A stretch of 64,000 bases of DNA from Coffea arabica (taxonomy: Eukaryota > Streptophyta > Magnoliopsida > Gentianales > Rubiaceae): the NCBI RefSeq assembly GCF_036785885.1, contig NC_092312.1, positions 11,364,001-11,428,000 on the forward strand, written 5' to 3'. This document shows positions 13,091 to 24,819 of this stretch, piece by piece. The notes under the pieces were generated by a model. That model was not told where the DNA came from, made no database searches, and worked only from the letters and a program-made list of their open reading frames with translations. The position numbers were made by a program, and so were the translations under genes. Position 1 is the first letter of the stretch. Every line of letters starts with the position of its first letter.

Positions 13091-16000
13091 TTAAACAGCA
13101 CTTTCTTTTCCAATTCCGTGAAGAAAATGCTGTGTTGTGTTGACATCCCAACGAGCGGAAATTTGAAGAATCTCTTCCTTTTCTGGTGGAGGCGGTAAAT
13201 AAAGGTCTGAGATTTGAGAATCGAGATCGGGAGGAATGTATACGGCTTTCTTGATATCGTTAAGCAGTTCTTCCTCGGAGTCAAATAGGTTGGTGGAGTT
13301 GAAAAACATGTGAAAGACTTTCATGCAGGATAGATGGAAATGTTTGCATGATTTAGGTATTTCCTCCGGCCCATCATCCATTAGAACGATTTCAAGGAAT
13401 TCTTTAGTCTTCTCCTCCAAAATACCTTTCACATATGCAACGGAGCCATCAATTTTCGCGTTTGGGTTTTCGTCCAAGTGGAGCAAGACCATGTTCATTT
13501 TTCCATCTATTTGCTCCTTCTGCTCAGATGGTCCAACAAAGATTTACTGTTTTATCCCATTCTAAAATAAACCAAGTACCCAAAAAAAAAAAAAAAAAAA
13601 AAAAAAGAGACGAGGGAGACAGAGAGAAGTTTCGTAATTAATTACTTGATAGCTTTGAGTGTCATTCAACAATCGGGCAGCGGACATGAATAATTTCGTG
13701 ATCTTCCCATAATTGTCAGGCTTGAGCTTTTCGATTGGATAATCTTGGCTTAAGAAACAACAAGCTGGGAGAATGATCGTATGTGCTCCAATGGATATCA
13801 TGCCAATGTCCAGATATTCATCAAGGGATGCTCGGTACCCGGTGTCACTCCATGTTCTTTCCACCATCCATGCACCGAATGTTTCTTGCCACTACATGTG
13901 AGTGAATGGAACGTGATTTATATCGTTGTATGTTTGCCATGAGTGAAGGTTTTTTGATAATTACCAAAATAATTCTGGTGCATTTCTAGGAAACTAACAA
14001 AAAAGAGAAGAATGTTCGTAGAAATTAAGCCTTACGATATCTCTAATCCCCTTCAAGAATTTGCTTCCTTCTCGTTGATGGTTGTACTTTCTTGCGATGT
14101 CCATGACCAGGTCACAAAGGGCATCAAAGATAATCTTACTGTGGCCGGTGAGATTTTCACCATTCCATCTGCGAGGATTTAGGCAGCATCTGCATGAGCT
14201 AAGAGCCCAAAAAAAAATGGATTTTTCCGCTATGCATCCCTGAACTTTATAGAGAATCTCAAATTGAGCCCTGAACTTCAATTTGATAACTGTTTTTTTT
14301 TTCCTTTTTGTTTTTATTGTTTGCCTTACATTAGTCCAATAGTTAGAGGGGCTAAAAAGCCTCAATTTATATTGATACTCACATGTTTTACCACAAACTT
14401 CAATCTTGAGACACTTTATACCCTAAAGTATTAATTAATTTATTGTTTCACACTTTGGTTGCATTTAGTGTTTCCAAATGGCTGAACATCTAAATTATCA
14501 TCAAATGTTTGTAGAATATTACGATTTTTTGAAAGAGAATTCTCTCGACAATAAAAAATAAAAATTGCTCACTTTCTCTCAACTAAATTATGAACGACGA
14601 GACTGAAATGGAATAAGTGAAACAATTTAGTGTGCAAAAAGATTGTACAGAAAAATTTGGGGTGCAGCGTTGGAATCAATTAAAGCGCGAGACCGTCTAG
14701 TTTTTAAAACATCCTTAACTATGGCAAAATGCAAGTTAAATTTATTATAGTTAGTGAAAATGAGGTGATATGATATGAATGAGTTGATGATCAGATAGAT
14801 ATCTTGTACATCTTATAATCTAAAGTTTCAATTGAAGGAAGATATAATGTAAGAAATTAGTATAACTGATTTGATAATGAAATAACTAGAAAACATTGAG
14901 TGATCACTTGTCTGCGTGTAAAGAAGAAATTTTAAAATGCATGACATACCGTTGAATGGCCTTAGTCAAGATTTTTAACTCCCTTGTGGAACCTTCCACG
15001 TCGTAAAAGTCATCAGCAACTGTAATGAGAATAGCAATCTTTGCAACAATTAACCTAACAACGGAATCACGAGGCAGGCAACTGCTGGCAGCAACAGCGA
15101 AATAGCAGTAAGCAGTTTTCTCTCGTCCAAACCCTATTTCCCTCAGACCGGATTCCTTGGACCATCTGCATTAATTAGTCCGTAGGCAGCAACATATATA
15201 TGAGATCAAGCATTCATTCATTACTGTTTTGGAGCGATTAAGAATGTATAGAAATGTCTAATGAATTTCAGCTGTACCTTTTTAGTTGTTCTAGTTCCTT
15301 GGCGTAGACCGACTGCCGAAGCTTGTAATTTTCATTAGCAAGTTGCACCATCTTTTCATGTTGAAGATGGAATAACCTACAAGTGTTTGTAATGCTCAAT
15401 GGGTCATTGATTTTTCTTTTAATTACGACAATGCAAAAAAATGAATCCTATTCTTTAAATTTTTTTTTTTTGTTATAGGCAGATTAAAATGATTAATGTT
15501 CTACTTCGTTTTTTTTTTTTTTTTTTTTTGGCGTTTCAATGGGACTCTCTCTTGATTATAAAGCTTTTGTAATAGAGTACTACGCGCATCAGCACACTAT
15601 GCTAAATCAATTTGTAAAACAATTGGTGCTGGATGATTTTCAGCAATTTTAGTAGTAAAATTTACTCTGTTTTTTTAGAAAGAAAATGATTTGTATTGCT
15701 TAATTATACCTGTAGAAGGATGCCTTTCCAATCCACAAGGGGCTGATTTTATTCTCTTCGATCCACATCCTCTGATCAAGTTGATCTAGCCGAGTAATCC
15801 ATGGAAGAGTCAACTCATGCTTAATCTATTTCAAAAACATAAAGACCAAGTCAAGTTTTGCCCAGTAAGAAATGGCAATAAGAATCATTTTAATCAATAT
15901 AGTGTTAATTTACTAAAATGGTCTAAGTATCTGAAAAATTCACAAATTGAACACATGGAACTTGATCATTGAATATTGATTAGTCTATGCACTTCATTCT

Positions 16001-18978
16001 CAATTCAATTTCAGCCAATAGTTCTCAATTCTCATCACATAATAAACGATCAGTTGAAAGCATTATGAACATTTAGCTTTCAATGTTTAAAACGAAGACA
16101 AAAAATTCTAAGCACTTGCCAAGAATCATATATGATATCCAAAGAGTATTATTGTATAATTCAAGAATTAAAGTACACATAATGTACACAAAAGTGGATA
16201 AGTCACAAGCGCGCTCAAGCATTCTTGTCTTCTTGGCATTGAGGTTTCATTTTCCATGATTAATTGCAACAATTACGATCCCTTCCACTTTATCATTCAA
16301 TCTAACCCTCTCCCATGATTAATTACACTTCTAAGTTCTAATTGTGGTATAATTAAAGCACTAATTATATATTAAAAAAATCATTATAAACTGCTGAAAA
16401 AATGCACGGGTGACCTGCTCTGGCGTAAGAATTATATATCCTTCCGTTCTTTTCTAAATCTTTCCCTTACAAAACCAAAAAAAAAAAGTTAAATGAATTA
16501 TCTGTTGGAAACAAGACGTGGACTTACTAGTTTATGTAGACCGGGGAAAATTACAAGATCATCGTCCTTACAGCTGAAACTGATCGATTTCTCCAGCAAT
16601 TTCCTAGAAAATGCGCGTGCCTCCTCGAGTTCATATTCCCTCCTGAACATAACGTCCGTTGCTCTATAGACATTATATAATACGCTAGTAAGTTGTTCAC
16701 AATTTTGTTCTATATACTCGAGGGTATCAGCATGCTGAAGGAACCAACAAAAGCAACCTGCAATAGGAAATAAGCAGGTATTTATTCCTTTTTTTAGGTG
16801 CTATTTCCTTTATTTAAATAGGAAGACAACGGAGATTTGATTAATTAATTCATTAATTTAAGGGCGTACTTGGCTTAACATCATGGCCTTGCATCCTAAG
16901 AAGCCGAAAAGCCAGCGCGTCCTTGTATAGTTTTGCAGCCACAAGACGCCTGTTGGCTGGCTCTAAGTCTTGTTTCCTGAGGTTCCTGGAAATTTTCCAT
17001 GAGAGGATCAAATTCGATCGATCATAACTTAGAAAATGCTCAAATATATGGTTTAGCCGTGAAAAAAAAAATTAATTGTACATGGTTATTACTTGTAAAC
17101 TAGCTTTAGGATGTCTTCAATCTCCTCTTCGAAGTGCTCAGCCAATCCTAATCTTTGTACATGATCAACCAAGCACAGCTTTATCAATTCTTCGTCCAGG
17201 GGATACTCAGCGGGCACTGCTAAAGAAAATGTTAATAGCAGTTTGATTAGAGGTTTTACTTAGACTTCTTGATACTATCTATATATACATTACATACACA
17301 ACATTGAGATATAGGGATCAGTTTCAAAATAGAATTATGAACCTCCATTAGGACATTTTTGAACGAGGAACTCAAGGTATTCCAAGCATTTCGAACTTCC
17401 AGTTCTCAAGTATGCGCTAGCTGTGGCAGATGGTGACTGGAGAATTGAGCCGTCTCCACTTAGGTGCTTCATTATGTTTTGTTCATCAACATGATACGTA
17501 GGGGGCAAGCTCTCTAGATACCATAGCAGCGATGGAATTTTTTGCTGTGAATAATCTACAGGGTTCTCCATGCAAGTCCTAAAAATCAATTACAAGTCAT
17601 GAGTATTGCAAAATTAAGTTCCCTTTGCATTGCATTTTTTGTGCTTTCTTCCCTTTAAATACTACTGTAGCATTTTCTTAAAAAGCCTTTATGCATGACG
17701 AAGAGGTGATTTGGAGATCGTTTGGAAACTTTCACAAAAATGCAAACCAAAGGTGTCTAAGCTATTTGTTATCCTGTAGAAGATTTAGGCAAATTAATGA
17801 CGAATTTATGTGCGTTGTTAATGACGTATTCATAAGCTACAAAAACAATACAAAAAAAAAAAAAAATTGAAGCATCACATTTTCAGAATTTGTTGCCTCT
17901 GATGGAAAAGGTCGGATAACAGCCTCTTGGATCGTTGGGAGAAAACAAGATCAAGACCAGCTGCTTGAGCCAGTTCAGTCATTGCTGGGAGAACACTGGC
18001 AAACCACCGTGGAAGATGATGACGGTGTTGTTCGAGAATTACCTCAGCGGTGGTATGAATGAATGCTAACCCTACAGCATAGAAGCAAGCAAATGGCATT
18101 TAACATATTGAAAAGCATCACATATCAAAAGTCATAGTATGGGACAAATACATTTTGGTATTGGTTGTATGATTACCATGTTTTATACATGATTTAGTGT
18201 ATATTTGTATATAATTTTGTTGTACGCATAAACTCTATTTACAAAAACCAACATAATATATGAATAAACCTATTTATATAAATGTACACCAAATTTTAAA
18301 CTAGTACAATAACTACACTATACTATTCCAAAAGCCAATTTTCCCTGCTTGAATTGAATCCCTCAAGAGCCATGCATGTTTTATCGGGGCTAAAGTCACA
18401 CCTTCGAAGCATTAAACACTTGTATTGTCAACAATGAAACTTGTACGAGGTGCATATATAGGATGAATGAGAGTGAATTTGGCTAAAGTCCTCCTAGATG
18501 TAACCTGAAATAGAATGCTACACTAGATTTCCTATGACTTGTCATAAAAAGAAGGAAAATCCTCCTAGATGTAACCTAAAATAGAATGGTACACTAAATT
18601 TTGGAATTTATGTGGTGCGATGAGGTATTAACCAGTTAAATAGCAAAATATCTACTTGCCTCTTGCTATGTTTTCTTCTCCGAGATTCCATGTTTTCAGG
18701 GCAACCATGCAAGCAAGAGTCGCTGGAAGAGTATCGATGGTAGGAAGGCCCTCTGCATAAGATTCTCCCCAGAACCCTCCTGCATTCTGGTTGTTGAGTA
18801 CCCAATTCAGGCAACTCTCGAACTTTGGTTTGTCAACTTGTGTAGGGTCTGGAATCATGGTCAACCAGGCCGTGTCATAGGCAGATGCGGAAACCAAGTG
18901 GTGAATATCTTGATTCAAAAACATCTCTTTCTTGATCTCATAGACTAGAGATTCAACCGAAGAAAATGAGGTTTTCAT
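13091..18978 (-). CDS. TPS-f terpene synthase (geranyllinalool/linalool synthase-like), copy B
   Basis: Twelve exons encode 818 residues: 18978-18660, 18071-17879, 17578-17343, 17216-17093, 16985-16870, 16757-16528, 15825-15710, 15376-15278, 15165-14950, 14168-14036, 13891-13646 and 13519-13091. Eight exons are the same length as in copy A; exons 1, 3, 6 and 12 differ. SAYDTAW (32-38), DDFYD (529-533) and NDTQSYQKE (670-678) are intact; no DxDD is seen. Intron 1 starts with GC (AG|GCAAGT), and only this donor keeps the frame open. The ATG at 18978 is chosen because an upstream in-frame ATG at 19056 is only about 22 bp from the TATA box, so it is probably not transcribed. The C-terminus is 27 residues shorter than in copy A. 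Function is expected to be conversion of GGPP (or a shorter diphosphate) to an acyclic tertiary alcohol. Confidence 0.94.
18489..18597. repeat. Short direct repeat in intron 1 of copy B
   Basis: The phrase TCCTCCTAGATGTAACCT followed by RAAATAGAATG and TACACTA occurs at 18489-18527 and again at 18559-18597. It is about 39 bp, spaced 70 bp, and close to the GC splice donor. Confidence 0.7.
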
Positions 18979-19078
18979 GTTTTTGGATGCTGGAGACAGA
19001 TGGGAGAAGGATAGGAGGAGCAAAACTTTTGGAATGCAAGTTATTGGTGAGTGCAATCATGATGCTCCCCAAGAAAGC

Positions 19079-19086
19079 TATTTATA
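19079..19086 (-). promoter_or_regulatory. TATA box of terpene synthase copy B
   Basis: TATAAATA on the minus strand lies 100 bp upstream of the ATG at 18978, matching copy A. The position argues against the in-frame ATG at 19056 as the start. Confidence 0.75.
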
Positions 19087-19198
19087 GAGGACACGAAGCG
19101 GGAAAAGGCTCGCAATGGATTTTCGGTCCTACTTTCTATCTCGTTTTTTGTCCAGCTCTTTGTTATATTATCATTTTTCCATCATAAATATTTTATTT

Positions 19199-19404
19199 TA
19201 ATTCTTCTTTTGTTTCAATAACTACTAACATGGCAGAAAAAAATAAAATAAACTGGCTAAATAAAAATATATAATAGAAACACAAAAAGTACAGCAAAAA
19301 ATTCATAAAAAAATTCTATTTTTGTGATATTTTGTTTTGATGATTTATTAAATTTTATTTTTTACCTTGTTAGTAATTAGAATTTAAGAAAATAAAAAAG
19401 AATT
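19199..19404. repeat. Foldback MITE related to 480-695
   Basis: An AATTCTTCTTTTGTTTC-like left end and an inverted AATTCTTTTTTATTTTC right end flank an AT-rich core. The layout and termini resemble the element at 480-695. It lies just upstream of the copy B promoter. Confidence 0.55.
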
Positions 19405-19544
19405 AACATAGAATATTTGTGAAGGAAAATGATGATACAATCAAATATGAGACAATGAGCAAGATAGGAAGTTGGATAGAAGATGCATTAAAAAAAAAGA
19501 TAATTTTTTTATATACTGTCAATGTGAAAATTTATATAAATAGG

Positions 19545-19680
19545 TTGAGATCACGTCACATAATATGAATTCAAATTTAAAATTCAAATAATACATATGC
19601 GATATTATCTAAGACTGCTAATATAAAAAATGTCACATAATATGAATTTAAATTTAAAATTCAAATAATACATATATGGT
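19545..19680. repeat. Tandem AT-rich repeat, two units
   Basis: The block CACATAATATGAATT, then AAATTTAAAATTCAAATAA, then TACATAT occurs twice in a row about 75 bp apart. It looks like a local duplication of part of a MITE. Confidence 0.6.
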
Positions 19681-19728
19681 ATATGTCCATGTTTATTACA
19701 CTATACTGCTGATACATGCAAAGTTGAC

Positions 19729-19885
19729 TAGCTTGTAAACGAGAATCTTGCAGGAGGCCCATCTAGCATTTAGTACCAACGGATGAACCTCCTTAGAAAA
19801 ATGTTCTAACTTGTAAACGAGAATCTCGCAAGAGGCACAGCTGGAAAAATATGTGGCTGTCCTTCGTACCAACGGTAAACCTCGC
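19729..19885. repeat. Two-unit direct repeat, ~80-bp period
   Basis: CTTGTAAACGAGAATCTYGCARGAGGC recurs at about 19731 and 19811, each followed by TACCAACGG plus AACCTC. The units are imperfect. No gene is evident. Confidence 0.6.
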
Positions 19886-20605
19886 AGCGCGCGAAACACG
19901 ACCCGTAGGAGAAAGCTTATGCCTTACTGCGGTTGCTCCAACAACCAAAGAATTGGCCCAGGGAAAACCGTCCAAAATACTAAAATAGACGTGGGTCCCG
20001 GGCAAAATAGCCTGTCATTAATTTTATCTCACTAGAGTTCCTTTTTCTTTTTGTCCCAAAAGAAAAAAAAAAGATTAACAAAATTTGTCAAAAGTTCACA
20101 CTGATATAGACTTATGGCTGATTTTACTTTGATCCTCTAAAATGCTGAACATTACAAGTTTGTAACGTGCACCTTTTCGGTAATACTTAAAATTGCATTT
20201 CTTCTTGCGCTGACCTAATTTGTAGTTAGCTGTGAGGAGAAAAAACGTAGATTGCGCAATTGAGCATTATTTGATCATGGCAAGATAACTAAGGTGAGTT
20301 ATAATTGGAAATATAAAAAGGTGAATTATTTGAATAGAGTATTAGTATTTGATAATGAAGTAAGTGCCAACATTCATTGCATAATTTGTGATAGAGGAGT
20401 TTGTGCCATAGGAGTCTGTGCAAAATTATTACTCGGCCGGATTTAGTGTTTGTTTAACCAAACAGTTTTGACTACAATAATCTTTGCAAGGCCCACGACG
20501 ATGTAGCGGGTCTACACCATTTTTTGCTGGTCGGATCGGGATTGGATGAAGAGAGAGAGAGAGAGGGAGCGCTTTTATAATGTTTGGATAGCTAGGGCCT
20601 AGGGG

Positions 20606-20726
20606 CGTGTTTGGATTGCAGAAAAAATTACTATGTTTTTTATAGACAAATTTTTCAATCACTTTTTATTTCATATATATCAAATTATTATAGTAATTTT
20701 TTTATAAAAAAATACAATTCAAACAA
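20606..20726. repeat. TTTGGATTG-type MITE
   Basis: It starts GTGTTTGGATTGCAG and ends with an inverted CAATTCAAACAATGC-like sequence around an AT-rich core of about 120 bp. The same type recurs at 22108-22277, 43303-43447 and 57040-57212. Confidence 0.5.
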
Positions 20727-21110
20727 TGCCTAAATTATTTCACATAAAATTTCCTCTCTGTCTACTACCCTTTCTGCTTTTTCATTGTCACGGGAGGGTT
20801 CCAGCCAGCTTTACACCAGCAAAAGTCTATCTCCAACAACTTTTTCACTGAAAAAAGGAAAAGAAAAGAAAAACAATTAGCGCACGTGTTTCTTGAATAA
20901 ATTGCGTCTGCGTTAATTGCTCACGTAACCCAACAGCCCACTGGTCCTCCTGCCATGAGGCCCAAAAGAAGAGTGTTAATGACTACCGTACCTCCGTCCC
21001 ATGCTTAGAGTATGAAAGCTCTATCCTTCCTTCCTACTCCCTCCTACCGACCACGCAGGACAATTCCGCAGACGTGAATTGAAGCTGCGGAGCTCTTGGC
21101 TCTCTCGGCA

Positions 21111-21287
21111 ATGGAGTCAACATTATCAGTAACCACAACAATGACATTTTTATCCCTAACCAAAACCCTTAACTCCAGCTCTTCGTCTACTTCTCCTTTC
21201 ATTTCTCATTGTAATTTGATTTATAATTTAGGGCTCATTCGGGATTGCAGTACATTTACGAAGAAAAAAAATGCTTTTAAGCACTGA
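21111..21287 (+). pseudogene. Possible first-exon remnant of a plastid-targeted protein gene
   Basis: An ATG follows a pyrimidine-rich leader (21020-21110). It opens a frame beginning MESTLSVTTT and rich in Ser/Thr with few acidic residues, as in a chloroplast transit peptide. About 40 codons in, the frame runs into a MITE-like sequence at 21231 and ends at 21285-21287. No downstream exon was found. A chance ORF beside a promoter-like stretch is the alternative. Confidence 0.3.
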
Positions 21288-21409
21288 AAGTATTTGTAGG
21301 ATATTTGGTAACTAATTTTATGTAACTTAAGTAGCATAATTTTTGGTAATTTAAAAACACTTGTATCAGAAATGTTTTTTTATAAACCACTACGACCTCA
21401 AATGAACCT
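21231..21409. repeat. MITE-like insertion
   Basis: The left end GGGCTCATTCGGG and the right end (inverse complement GGTTCATTTGAGG) form imperfect inverted repeats around an AT-rich core of about 180 bp. It interrupts the ORF that begins at 21111. Confidence 0.45.
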
Positions 21410-22107
21410 TGATATGATACAATTTCCACTTTATAAACACTCTAATTTTGACTTTCAAATTTAAACTAATAGCACTTATCATGGTGAGAGCTGCTGCATC
21501 CATCTCTTTCACTTTTCTTATATCCATCTAACTACTTCCCACTAAATTAAGGAAAAGAGAATGGCTAAACTGATGCATGCACGTTCTAGCTTGTACTCTT
21601 TGTGCATTTATGATTTATATTACTAACATGGACACAATATTTTCCACAAAAAAAAAAAGAAAGAAAATAAAAAACTAACGGATTCATTTGGATGTCATTA
21701 TTTTAAAAAAAAATTAATTTTAGTGTTTTCGAACAAATTTTTTGTTGCCTTTTATTTTATAATCGTCACGTTATAAAACGTTAACAATAAATAATATAAT
21801 AAAATTTTTTCAATTATAATCCTTGTATGAGTGCTAGTACTTCTCTTGAGCCTTAATAAATGTTCACCAATTATCATCATTCCTCGTTCATCATAGAAAA
21901 GGCTAACCCCTTTTGGTCCCCAAGAAACACTCTTTAGTACACGTGTCAACATAGACATCCAAACCATCATTCTCCACGTGGCATTTAGGTCCCACCTGAT
22001 GTTAGTAGTATTAGTATTTGTACAAGGGGTAATTTAGGAAAGTCAAAAATGAAAGCGTAAAGCTTCATTATTATTTTTCATGTCCTACTCGATAAATCAC
22101 ATTACGT

Positions 22108-22277
22108 GTGTTTGGATAGAGTATTATTTGAAATATTATTTCAAATAATTATTATAAAATTTTTTGTAATGTGATGTATGTAAAATAAAAATGTAGTTGA
22201 AAAAATAAAAAAGTGGATTGTGAAATGTGTTCATGATACAAGCGAAATATTATGTGAAATAATACAACAATCCAAAT
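22108..22277. repeat. TTTGGAT-type MITE
   Basis: It runs from GTGTTTGGATAGAG to CAATCCAAAT with an AT-rich self-complementary core that includes ATTATTTGAAATATTATTT. The termini are inverted repeats of about 10 bp. Confidence 0.55.
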
Positions 22278-23483
22278 GAAAAACAAAGTGTAGTCAAATT
22301 GGGAAGGCACTTCATCTGTGATCAACAGTGGTCTCTAGTTCGAGTCATCGAGGAGGTAAGTGGAGCCCCACTGCTGATTCTCTTATAAAAGTAGAAAAAA
22401 AAAAGAAGAAAATAATGTTAATCTTATTATCTTTATACACCGTCAATTTTTAATGAATGATAACTAATGTAAATTTAAACTTGACATTCAAATTTTGTAT
22501 ATATATCATGCATCAAATGCTAATAATATACGCACCATCAATACATACAAGATTTACTCTTAAAAAATCCACATGTTGTAGTGAAGTTTTTGTCCAAAAG
22601 CTAACATTCAATCTCTAACTTGGCTAAACTGGCAAAAGATTATAGGTTTAATACTTAATGTCAGACACTAAAGTTCGAAATGCAACCTCTCAAAAAGTCT
22701 CGTCCAATTCCCTGCTGCTAACCGAGCTGTTGCTTCGAGTTGGGCTACAGTTACTCTTGAAGGAAATGGAGGCAATTTGATAGCTTTCATTACAGGGTGA
22801 ATTGATGATATCTACCAATATTTTGTTCATTTGTCGATGATGTGAAGTGCCAATTAATAAGAAATAGTAGCATACTAACTCATCAATTTGATTAATTAAT
22901 TGTCTGAATATTTTGATGGCAAAATCTTGTGGCCCTAAATGAGCCACCATCGTTTGTATTTTGCTAACGTATATAGCTCCAGCTTAAGACTATTTTTTTT
23001 TCATTTTCTATAAAAAAAAAAAGAGAAGAAAATCTCCTTAAATTTTGGAGATAGAGAATAACCGGAAAGACTGGTACATGAAAATTTTGAAGTGCAACCT
23101 AGAAACGAGATGAGAGAAGGTACTAATCAAATTTGGCTTAGTGTGGCTCCAAAAAAGGGAAAAAAAAAAAACTGGCTTAGTGTGAAAACCATGTACTACA
23201 ACAACCAACACAACGGCATTGCAAGTACTTATTCATCAGCTTTAATTGGAAAGAATGTCAACAACTACTTTTTTGTTGAAAAATTCAATGGAAACTGAAT
23301 TCATTAATTTTGATTTGTGGCTATGGTCACTTTGAATTCTGAATCAATTGTAACCTGGCAATCGATCACAAGGAGTACTCACGTTGGATCCTTAAAGCTA
23401 CAGAATAGGACGTGACAAGGTTTTGCTTAAATACCGTTCACACATAAGATTTAGGACCCGGACCAAATGTCAATCAGTACAGA
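22278..23483. other. Intergenic, AT-rich
   Basis: Contains a diverged copy (about 22430-22560) of the ACACTGTCA-type MITE seen at 61862-62020. I see no gene. Confidence 0.4.
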
Positions 23484-23859
23484 TAAAACAAAGGGAAAAT
23501 GCCCGTTTTCATCCCCAAACTTTGGGGTAAGGACACATTTCATCCCTCAACTTTTGGACTCGACACATTTGATATCTGAATTAATAATTTTTTATCAATG
23601 TTATCCTTAAACGGCAATTTTGCCAATTTTTAAACGGACCGTTAAGTATTCTTTTTTGTCTTTGTCTGAACAAAAACAAAATCAGGTGAGTATCCAGCTG
23701 TCTCCACTTTCCCTTGTATCAAACCAAGCTGAACTTGATTTGCTCTATTCTAACCCTTTTCTTTCACTTCGGCAACAACAAAATCGCATTCCTCCAAGAC
23801 TTTAGAAGATCGAAGAAGCTGACCTGCTGCCCTGTGATTAAGTAAGAAGGTGGAGAAAT

Positions 23860-24819
23860 ATGTCGGTGCGAAAGAAAGAATTGGAAAATCGTGCACCCCC
23901 AAATTATGGTAAGCTGTGCAGGTTCAGTATTTGTTAATTAAAGTGTTAATAATGAAAAGTTTGAGCTTTTTTGGCATTGCATGTAGATGTGGTCTGTTTG
24001 TGATGTTTTATTGACTTCGTTTGGGTCCAGCTACAAAGTTTGACATTTTTTTTTGAATATGATACATATGGGCCATTTTCCCCTGTTTTGTGGATGTAAT
24101 CTTGTTAATGTTTGGTCGACATTGTTTGAAAAGATTAATTTTTTAAATGGTTAGAACATATATGCTTGAATAATAAACTTGTGGTCCCTTTTGGATGGTT
24201 AAGTTATAATAAAAAGTATGATTCTGTTAAACTTGTGGTCCCTTTTATTGACTTCGTTTGGGTCCAACTACAAAGTTTGACATTTTTTTTTAAATATGAT
24301 ACATATGGGCCATTTTCCCCTGTTTTGTGGATGTAATCTTGTTAATGTTTGGTCGACATTGTTTGAAAAGATTAATTTTTTTAATGGTTAGAACATATGG
24401 TTTATCCGATTCTGTTAGAATATGAAAGTTATGGTTTGTTTATTTATTCAGTATTTGATATATACAATTTTTTTTAATTATCAGAACAAGGTAGCTCACT
24501 GATTACACTAAGATGTCACTGTGGGGGGTTGATTTTTTACACTCCTCAACCACATTATCAGGGTGGAGATGTATGTGTCCTTGATTACGTTGAGAGTATA
24601 AGTTTAAGTATTTTTGAAGTGGATAGATTGATTGAGGCTGCTGGTGTCTTTGGTCACAAAGTGTACTATGGTTGGGAGAACAATAGCTTTAAAAGGATAG
24701 ACAATAGTAGAGAATTGCATGGATATATTCAGAGGACTACTGGTTCAATTAGGGAAATTATCTTGTACCTTGAAGTCTCATTCCATGAAATTCCGGTACA
24801 AGATAATTTCCCTAATTGA
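23860..24819 (+). pseudogene. Truncated MULE transposase 5' end, left arm
   Basis: Exon 1 (23860-23908) begins MSVRKKELENR. A GT-AG intron (23909-24484, phase 1) leads to exon 2, which reads ITLRCHCGGLIFYTPQ and then GGDVCVLDY. This is the PB1-like N-terminal region (GG..VYFDY type) common to plant MuDR-family transposases. The frame crosses the central spacer, runs into the opposite arm and stops at 24817-24819. No zinc-finger or DDE catalytic part is present, so it cannot be an active transposase. Confidence 0.75.
24006..24398 (+). repeat. Direct repeat inside the MULE arm intron
   Basis: A block of about 155 bp starting TTTTATTGACTTCGTTTGGG occurs at 24006-24161 and 24243-24398 within the intron. 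It is mirrored in the right arm (about 25166-25560). The duplication therefore predates formation of the palindrome. Confidence 0.8.

Noticed and set aside
18979..19056. Upstream in-frame ATG extending terpene synthase copy B by 26 residues
   Set aside because: It lies only about 22 bp from the TATA box, so transcription probably starts downstream of it. Copy A has no such extension.
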